From Polaromonas sp. (GTDB lineage: Bacteria; Pseudomonadota; Gammaproteobacteria; Burkholderiales; Burkholderiaceae_C): DNA of 64,000 nt. Positions 58,077 to 64,000 of this stretch are shown piece by piece. The notes beneath the pieces are model-generated. The model ran no database searches. It was not told the DNA's origin and saw nothing but the letters and a program-made list of their open reading frames with translations. Numbering within the stretch: position 1 is the stretch's first letter; each line of letters starts with the position of its first letter. The translations under genes were made by a program, and so were the position numbers. The stretch spans positions 1 to 64,000 of the forward strand of contig JAIPCZ010000004.1 in the NCBI GenBank assembly GCA_021737975.1, read 5' to 3'.

Positions 58077-58859
58077 ATGATTCACCATGCCACGTCCGAT
58101 ATCTCCAAGGCCTACCACTTCAACGCGCTGTCTTCAACTTACGGCGCACCGCAGGCGGCAAGGCTGCCTGAGGAGTTGCTGCCCTTCACCGTCCGGCTGG
58201 TTCGCAACGAAGATGACCTGAACAAGGCGGTCGAGATCCGCCATGCGGCCTATGCGCGCCATCTGCCCATGTTCGCGGAAACGCTCAAGACAGCCGAAAC
58301 CGATGATGCTGAACAAGGCGTGGTCGTTTTGCTGGCTGAATCCAAGCTTGACGGCTCGCCACTGGGCACCATGCGCATTCAGACCAACCAGTACCAGCCG
58401 CTTTGCCTGGAGCAGTCCATCGAGTTGCCGCAGTGGCTCAGGTCGCGCTCTCTGGCAGAAGCCACCCGACTGGGCGTCACCAATGAAAAAGGCGGGCGAC
58501 TCGTCACCACAGTGTTGTTCAAAGCCTTTTACCTCTACTGCCATCAAATTGGCTCGGAATGGATGGTCATCACCGCGCGCGCACCAGTTGACCGGACCTA
58601 TGACCGCTTGTTATTCAGCGATGTATTTCCGGGCGCAGGCTACATCCCGATTCACCATGTGGGCAATCTGCCGCACCGCGTGATGTCGTCGAATGTCGAT
58701 ACCGCAGAGGAACGCTGGGCGGCCGCCCAGCACCCATTATTTAACTTCGCCTTTCGCACCCATCACCCGGACATTCAGCTCGACATGCCACAGCAACGCA
58801 GGCCGGCCTCATTGAATTTATCCACCTTACCAACGCACAAGGCAACTTTGCCCATGTAA
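58077..58859 (+). CDS. FeeM-like N-acyl amino acid synthase domain protein (GNAT fold)
   Basis: The 260-residue protein belongs to the acyltransferase group related to FeeM and autoinducer synthases. It shows VRLVRNEDDLNKAVEIRHAAYARHLP at the start of the domain (about residue 43), GTMRIQTNQ (strand typical of LuxI-like folds) and SLAEATRLGVTNEKGGR with the conserved acidic-arginine pair. FeeM makes N-acyl tyrosines from acyl-ACP. The product here is unknown and could be a signalling lipid or acylated amine. A palindrome precedes the gene. It is monocistronic. Confidence 0.78.
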   Translation: MIHHATSDISKAYHFNALSSTYGAPQAARLPEELLPFTVRLVRNEDDLNKAVEIRHAAYARHLPMFAETLKTAETDDAEQGVVVLLAESKLDGSPLGTMRIQTNQYQPLCLEQSIELPQWLRSRSLAEATRLGVTNEKGGRLVTTVLFKAFYLYCHQIGSEWMVITARAPVDRTYDRLLFSDVFPGAGYIPIHHVGNLPHRVMSSNVDTAEERWAAAQHPLFNFAFRTHHPDIQLDMPQQRRPASLNLSTLPTHKATLPM

Positions 58860-58980
58860 ACAGGCCGGGGCCAAATTCACGCACAGCAGGCACAACTGGC
58901 CCCTGCCGTTCTTCACGTCCGCAAGCAGAAACCACACGCCCGGCCTTATCATGCCGGTGTTGGAATTCAGACTATAAGCA

Positions 58981-61971
58981 ATGGACAAAATGCCAAATCA
59001 ATCCGGTTTTTTCATAAAGAGGATTGCTCTTCTTAACCAAGGGCTTGATCTGCTGCTGTATGTCTTTTCGACCTACGCCCTGCCGATCGTGATTGCGCTG
59101 CTGTCTTTGCTGGCACTTTTTAGCTGGAATGCGCAATTTCCGGACACGCGAGCTCAAGCTTTGGAAATCAAGGTTGCCCAAGACGCTGCTGACCTCATGG
59201 ACCCGGCGCAGGTGCTGGCTCGGTTGCATGATCGCCCGCTCGTCGCGTTCCACGACACACAGCTTTCCGAGGCTCCGATCTGGTTTTCATTCGTCGTTCC
59301 CAAAAGCGCAAGCGACACCCCCCCGATGGTCGAATTTCCATCCCGGCATGCCATGGATATCAGCTGCTGGGATGCCAGCAGCTTGGGTCCGATTGGCAGC
59401 GGCACCCGGTTTGGCACGGCTGGCAACATCTCCGCCTTGAAGGCAGGATTTGCACTTGACCTCGGCCCGGCCTTGACAGACCGGACCGTGCTGTGTCGCA
59501 GCAGTGCCATCGGACCTGCCCGGCTCTCGGTTCTCACCTGGCGGACTTCGGACCTGAAAAATTCGGTGCTGGAGTTTCACCGCAAATCCGGTCTTTTGGA
59601 CGGCGGCATTTTGATTTTGGCCGGTTTCATCCTGATCACCGCCCTGATCAACCGGAATGGCCTGTATGTCCTTTTCTCCGCCTGGCTCGTGGTGAACTTG
59701 CGCATGGCTTCGCTCTCTGCCGGTTGGGACACGCAATGGCTGGGAAATTCTGTCCCCGTTGACTGGTTGCCACGCCTTCGTGCCATCACCCTGGCCGTTT
59801 ACTATGTGTTGGCAGTGACCCTTTTCAAGGCACTGTTTCGTGAAGACCTGGCCAAGGTTGGCTACCCGCTGGTCTTCAAGGTCGTGCAATGGACTTGCCT
59901 GCCGCTGCTACTGCTGTCTGTCTTTGCGAGCTACCGGTCTTTCTTGCCCTTTCTTTGGGCGGCGACCGGGGTCAGTATCATCGTCATGGCATTTTTTCTG
60001 GCCCGCATTCTGCACAAGACGCGCTCACGGGTGGCCATGTGGTACAGCGCGGCCATCAGCATTGCACTGGTGGCCAGTCTCTACGAGGTGCTGGCTGCGG
60101 CGCTCGGCATCAAGGGACTGATCGGGTCAGTCAACAGCGTCACCGCCGCCCTGTCATCGAGCCTGTTGACAGCGCTGGCGATTGCCGAGCACATGCGGCT
60201 GGAGCATGAACAGCACCTGCAGGTGCAAGCCGAGTTGGCCCACACTTTTGAGGCCATGCCCATCGGACTGTTTACGCTTGACCTGCACGGCCGCTTTCTC
60301 AGCGCCAACCCTGCTTTGCTCGACATGCTCGGTCAGGATGTGCTTAAGAACGAGGGCAAGAACTGGCAGCATTATTTCGCGGACGGCGCCTGGACAATGC
60401 TGCATCAAATGGTGTTCAACAAGGTCCAGAACGAGATGGAGGCCAACGGGCGAGCGCTCCGAGGCTCCACTGACAGCAAGCGTTTTTTGGTCAAGGCGGC
60501 CCTGGCGCGCGACAAGATAGAAGGTTCGCTGCAGGACATCACCGAAAAATCAAGGGCCTCCGCAGACCTGGAGTTCCTGGCCAGTCATGACTCGCTGACC
60601 AAGATTCTGAACCGCCGCGGGATCGAGCGCGCACTGAGCAGCGCCATCGAAAGGCTGCCCGACAACAAGGCCCTGGCGGTGGCCTACCTTGACCTGGACC
60701 GCTTCAAGCTCATCAATGACCTGTTCGGCCATGGCGCCGGCAATGAGGTGCTGCAACAAATGTGTGGTCGTGTGTCGGAGATGCTGTCGCGCGATTTTCA
60801 GTTCGGCCGAGTGGGTGGTGATGAATTTGTCATCGTCTTTCCTGCCACGCCCATCGCGATGGCTTCTGTGTTGTGCCGGGGACTGCTTGACCGCATTGGC
60901 AACCATCCGTTTCGTGTTGGCGAAAACGCCTTTAGCGTGCGCTGCTCCATCGGGCTGATCGAGGTCAGTCCAGGCATGCAATTCAACGATGCCATGTCGA
61001 CGGCCGACCGCGCCTGCCGCGAGGCCAAAGCCACCCAGGGCGGTGGCATGGTGGTGTACGAGAAACATGCCAAGGCATTTGCCCAGCATGAGGCCGAGGT
61101 GAAATTGATTGCCCTGCTCGCCACCCCTTCTGCAACCGAGGGTCTTTACCTCGAAATGCAGCCCATCATGTCACTCACGGCGCCACATGAGTCGCTCAAT
61201 TTTGAAGTGCTTCTTCGCATGCGCGATCCGCAAGGAAGACAGATCAATACCGAACACCTGATCAAGGCGGGTGAAGCGAGTGGCCGCATGGGCATGATTG
61301 ACCGCTGGGTGCTGACCTCCACCCTGGCCTGGCTGGGCAAACATGACAAGCAGATGAAACACACCCGGTTCGTTTGTATGAACCTGAGCGGTGCGTCCCT
61401 CAACGACGAAGAATTTCTTACCGAAATCTACACGCTGCTGGAGAAAAACCTGCATCTGGCGGGCAGGTTATGCCTTGAAATCACCGAAAGTGTGGCGCTG
61501 CACGATCTGGAAAACACCCGCCGCTTCGTGAACCAGGTGCGTGCTTATGGGGCCAAGGTGGCGCTGGACGACTTCGGCGCGGGTTACACCTCATTTTCCT
61601 ACCTGAAGGAATTCAAGGCCGATTTATTGAAGATCGACGGCAGCTTCATCGTTGACATGAACCAGCACCCGGCCAACATCGCCATTGTCGAGGCCATTGT
61701 CAGTCTCGCCAACAACCTGGGCATGAAAGTGATTGCAGAATGGGCCGAGGACAATGCCACCGTGCAAACTCTGGCGGAGATTGGCGTCGATTACGTGCAG
61801 GGATTTGCCATCGCAAGGTCGCAACACCCTGACAAACTGATCTCGGCCGAGTCGTCGGCCAGCTTCATTCAAGACGAGGAACTGGCCCATTATGTCGCCC
61901 TGATCGGCAAGTCCAGCCCGCCGCAACCCGTCGTGGATTTGTTTTCCGACCTGCCCCGCAAGGTGCATTGA
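58981..61971 (+). CDS. Membrane GGDEF/EAL protein
   Basis: The 996-residue protein has one N-terminal helix (about 28-50), a periplasmic domain (about 55-210), a bundle of about seven helices (about 212-405) like 7TM receptor kinases, a PAS-like segment (about 425-530), GGDEF (motif at 612-616) and EAL (EVL at 742-744; DDFGAGY, KIDGSF and QGFAIA also present). The I-site RxxD before GGDEF is absent. All key phosphodiesterase residues seen are conserved, so it can probably both make and hydrolyse c-di-GMP. It stands alone. Confidence 0.92.
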   Translation: MDKMPNQSGFFIKRIALLNQGLDLLLYVFSTYALPIVIALLSLLALFSWNAQFPDTRAQALEIKVAQDAADLMDPAQVLARLHDRPLVAFHDTQLSEAPIWFSFVVPKSASDTPPMVEFPSRHAMDISCWDASSLGPIGSGTRFGTAGNISALKAGFALDLGPALTDRTVLCRSSAIGPARLSVLTWRTSDLKNSVLEFHRKSGLLDGGILILAGFILITALINRNGLYVLFSAWLVVNLRMASLSAGWDTQWLGNSVPVDWLPRLRAITLAVYYVLAVTLFKALFREDLAKVGYPLVFKVVQWTCLPLLLLSVFASYRSFLPFLWAATGVSIIVMAFFLARILHKTRSRVAMWYSAAISIALVASLYEVLAAALGIKGLIGSVNSVTAALSSSLLTALAIAEHMRLEHEQHLQVQAELAHTFEAMPIGLFTLDLHGRFLSANPALLDMLGQDVLKNEGKNWQHYFADGAWTMLHQMVFNKVQNEMEANGRALRGSTDSKRFLVKAALARDKIEGSLQDITEKSRASADLEFLASHDSLTKILNRRGIERALSSAIERLPDNKALAVAYLDLDRFKLINDLFGHGAGNEVLQQMCGRVSEMLSRDFQFGRVGGDEFVIVFPATPIAMASVLCRGLLDRIGNHPFRVGENAFSVRCSIGLIEVSPGMQFNDAMSTADRACREAKATQGGGMVVYEKHAKAFAQHEAEVKLIALLATPSATEGLYLEMQPIMSLTAPHESLNFEVLLRMRDPQGRQINTEHLIKAGEASGRMGMIDRWVLTSTLAWLGKHDKQMKHTRFVCMNLSGASLNDEEFLTEIYTLLEKNLHLAGRLCLEITESVALHDLENTRRFVNQVRAYGAKVALDDFGAGYTSFSYLKEFKADLLKIDGSFIVDMNQHPANIAIVEAIVSLANNLGMKVIAEWAEDNATVQTLAEIGVDYVQGFAIARSQHPDKLISAESSASFIQDEELAHYVALIGKSSPPQPVVDLFSDLPRKVH

Positions 61972-62026
61972 GGCTGGAACAGGGGCGACACACGGCACCG
62001 GAACAAGCCCCCGGGGCCTGACCGGC

Positions 62027-62809
62027 TCAAAACCGCGCCGGGCGTTTCTCGATGAACGCCTGCACGCCTTCCAAAGCGGTTTCATCCATCATGTTGCAAG
62101 CCATGGTCTGCACCGCATCGGCGTAAGCCGCCTCGATACCGTTTTCCAGCTGGCGATAGAACAGGCTCTTGCCCAGGGTGACCGCCGGACGCGGCTTGGC
62201 GACGATGCTGGCCACCAGGCGCTCCACTTCGGCATCCAGTTCCTGCGGTTCGGCAACCCGGTTGACCAGGCCCTTTTGCAGGGCTTGCTCCGCGCTGATG
62301 AATTCACCCGTGACCAGCATCTCGAAGGCCGCCTTGCGCCCCAGGTTGCGGCTCAAGGCCACACCTGGCGTGGCGCAAAACAGGCCCAGATTAACGCCGC
62401 TGACGGCAAATTTGGCGGTGCTGGCCGCGACTGCCAGGTCGCACATGGCCACCAGCTGGCAACCCGCCGCGGTGGCAATGCCTTGCACCCTGGCGATCAC
62501 CGGCACCGGCAGTTTCTGGATGCTCATCATCAGGTTGCCACATTGTCGAAACAGGGTTTGGTAGTAAGCCAGGGAAGGTTCGGCGCGCATTTCCTTCAGG
62601 TCATGGCCAGCGCAAAAGGCCTTGCCGGCCGCGGCCAGCACCACCACGCGCGCCGTGTCATCTTTGGCAATCCGCTCCAGCTCACCCTGCAGGGCAGCCA
62701 GCAAATTTTCAGAAAGCGCATTGAAGGCGGCCGGACGGTTCAGCGTGAGTGTGACGGCACCACGTTGATCGCAGTTCACCAGGACCAGGGGTTCTGTCAT
62801 GAGGTTCAT
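62027..62809 (-). CDS. Enoyl-CoA hydratase/isomerase-family protein
   Basis: The 260-residue crotonase-fold protein has the oxyanion-hole blocks AFCAGHDLKEM and IATAAGCQLVAMCDLAVA. The glutamates that act as acid/base in true enoyl-CoA hydratases are not where expected: the segment GVNLGLFCATPGVALSRNLG lacks the usual Glu. This resembles the ECHDC3-like subgroup, so hydration activity is uncertain. The start at 62809 has AAGGAC before it. The gene precedes nothing on its strand except the window's GGDEF/EAL gene, which converges with it. Confidence 0.88.
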   Translation of the reverse strand: MNLMTEPLVLVNCDQRGAVTLTLNRPAAFNALSENLLAALQGELERIAKDDTARVVVLAAAGKAFCAGHDLKEMRAEPSLAYYQTLFRQCGNLMMSIQKLPVPVIARVQGIATAAGCQLVAMCDLAVAASTAKFAVSGVNLGLFCATPGVALSRNLGRKAAFEMLVTGEFISAEQALQKGLVNRVAEPQELDAEVERLVASIVAKPRPAVTLGKSLFYRQLENGIEAAYADAVQTMACNMMDETALEGVQAFIEKRPARF

Positions 62810-62868
62810 GAGGGATGTCCTTCGTGGTTTGATTTTGCACGGGGGCGCATTGAAGAGAAGTTTCGCGC

Positions 62869-63297
62869 TCAGCTGAAATCCCCAGGCAGGCGGGCGTGTT
62901 CTATCTTGAGGCACAGGTTCATCACCGACGCCAGCCCGGCTGCGCGCACGAGCGCATCGGCCTCGCGGTTTGCCACGCCAATTTGCTGCCAAAGACATTT
63001 GGCGCCGATCTGCACCGCCTCCCGGGCGACGGGCAACACGTCCTCGGTGCGACGAAACACATCGACGATGTCCACCGCAAACGGGATGTCACCGAGGCTG
63101 GTGTAGCAGGGCTCACCCAGAATTGACTCGCCCGATGCGGCATAACGCGGATTCACCGGAACAATGCGATAACCGTGCCGCTGCAGGTAACGGGCCACGT
63201 CGTGACTGGGGCGCTGCGGATCCGCTGACAGACCCACGACGGCAATGGTGCAGGGCTGGCTCAGCAGGCGGCGCAGGGTGGTGTCATCAATCGTCAT
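62869..63297 (-). CDS. CoA-binding protein (YccU-like)
   Basis: The 142-residue Rossmann-fold protein has TIAVVGLSADPQRPSHDVARYLQRHGYRIVPVNP, the CoA-binding P-loop-like start, then VDIVDVFRRTEDV and KCLWQQIGVANREA. It matches the CoA-binding (YccU) family, which is related to the succinyl-CoA synthetase alpha subunit but has no catalytic domain. Function unknown. The start at 63297 is preferred over an upstream codon because the family begins close to this point. It precedes the crotonase by 59 bases on the same strand, so a CoA-linked operon is possible. Confidence 0.9.
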   Translation of the reverse strand: MTIDDTTLRRLLSQPCTIAVVGLSADPQRPSHDVARYLQRHGYRIVPVNPRYAASGESILGEPCYTSLGDIPFAVDIVDVFRRTEDVLPVAREAVQIGAKCLWQQIGVANREADALVRAAGLASVMNLCLKIEHARLPGDFS

Positions 63298-63395
63298 GGC
63301 TTGGTTTCCTTTGACGCCATTCTGACATCCCGCAGCGCCGGTGCGCCGGTGGCGATAATCAAAACAAGTTAACTCATCGCGCACTGGAGCAAAGC

Positions 63396-64000
63396 ATGAC
63401 AGGGAATTCACACAACACCAAGCCCCACCCGCTGGACGTCGTCATCATGGCGGCCGGCAAGGGCACACGCATGAAAAGCAAGCTGCCCAAGGTCCTTCAC
63501 CAGCTGGCCGGGCGCGCCCTGGTGCAGCATGTGGTGGACACCGCGGCGGCCTTGTCGGCGCGCCAGGTCACGGTGATCACCGGCCATGGCGCCGATGAAG
63601 TGGAGTCGGCGCTCAAGGCCGGCAAGCACGGTGGGTTTGTGCTGAATTTTGTGCGCCAGGAGCCGCAGCTGGGCACCGGTCACGCGGTGCAGCAAACCGT
63701 GCCGGTGCTGCAGGACGATGGTGTGGTGGTGGTGCTCTCGGGCGACGTCCCTCTGACGCAGGCCGACACCCTGCGACAACTCATTGCCGCCAGTGCCGGC
63801 ACGCAACTGGCCTTGCTGACCATTGATTTTGCCGACCCAACAGGTTATGGGCGCATTGTGCGCAGCGGCGAGGCGGTGCAGGCCATCGTCGAGCAAAAAG
63901 ACGCCACGCCAGCCCAATTGGCCATCACCGAGGTCTACAGCGGCATCATGGCTGTGCCCGCGACCCACCTCAAGCGCTGGCTGGCGCGGCTCGACAACCA
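63396..64000 (+). CDS. glmU: UDP-GlcNAc pyrophosphorylase GlmU, N-terminal part (cut by the window edge)
   Basis: The first 201 codons are present; the frame is open to the end of the window. They encode the uridyltransferase domain: LDVVIMAAGKGTRMKSKLPKVLHQLAG (nucleotide loop and catalytic lysines), PQLGTGHAVQQTVP and VVLSGDVPLTQ (metal-binding Asp), and PTGYGRIVR. The acetyltransferase half lies outside the window. GlmU makes UDP-GlcNAc for peptidoglycan and LPS. GGAG stands about 7 bases before the ATG. Full function is assumed from the domain. Confidence 0.93.
   Translation, partial: MTGNSHNTKPHPLDVVIMAAGKGTRMKSKLPKVLHQLAGRALVQHVVDTAAALSARQVTVITGHGADEVESALKAGKHGGFVLNFVRQEPQLGTGHAVQQTVPVLQDDGVVVVLSGDVPLTQADTLRQLIAASAGTQLALLTIDFADPTGYGRIVRSGEAVQAIVEQKDATPAQLAITEVYSGIMAVPATHLKRWLARLDN

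Overview
The window looks like chromosome of a Burkholderiales bacterium, most likely Comamonadaceae (Rhodoferax/Polaromonas-like). The grounds are high GC content, a Bug-type TctC binding protein, the DUF3348-DUF802-MotB-DUF2894 cluster, a long UvrA linker and the gene order lptA-lptB-rpoN. This is inference from protein character; no database was searched. Most of the window is housekeeping DNA. Two stretches stand out: a redox-sensing cytochrome region (8.4-16.1 kb) and an uncharacterised MotA/MotB-like motor operon (25.2-29.4 kb).

0-8.4 kb: the start of a leftward pntA; nudJ-mnmA; then a leftward five-gene operon of an RND efflux adaptor and pump, a sulfide:quinone-oxidoreductase-like flavoprotein, a DUF2892 membrane protein and a CsoR/FrmR-family regulator. 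8.4-16.1 kb: two response-regulator genes, each behind a textbook sigma-54 promoter with an IHF-like site at the same spacing; a mono-haem cytochrome c; a nine-haem membrane-anchored cytochrome c; a cytochrome b; an NtrC-type sigma-54 activator; and a histidine kinase whose periplasmic sensor carries c-type haem motifs. The second response regulator has an unusual C-terminal membrane domain of three repeated hydrophobic hairpins. The inference is a haem-sensing, sigma-54-driven electron-transfer module. RpoN itself is encoded at 54.7 kb.

16.2-25.2 kb: ssb, an MFS transporter, uvrA, a family I CoA-transferase, pyrF and a cation diffusion facilitator. 25.2-29.4 kb: the motor-like operon. 29.4-30.8 kb: a lower-GC stretch with one small orphan membrane protein, ending at tRNA-Leu(CAA). 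30.8-38.7 kb: cysM, a TusA-like gene, valS with an in-frame palindromic insertion, the rubrerythrin/Fe-S oxidoreductase/DUF3501 operon, a triple stem-loop repeat and yaaA. 38.8-41.9 kb: a tripartite tricarboxylate transporter operon whose tctA is broken by one in-frame TAG. 42.0-53.2 kb: queF, a CHASE2 nucleotide cyclase next to a GAF/HD-GYP protein, an EamA exporter, tsaB-rimI-UDG-like, argS, a SPOR protein and dsbA. 53.2-58.0 kb: lptA-lptB-rpoN-rlmL-like-PIN, tightly packed. 58.0-64.0 kb: a FeeM-like N-acyltransferase, a GGDEF/EAL protein, a crotonase, a CoA-binding protein and the 5' part of glmU.

No insertion sequence, CRISPR array, prophage or rRNA was seen.
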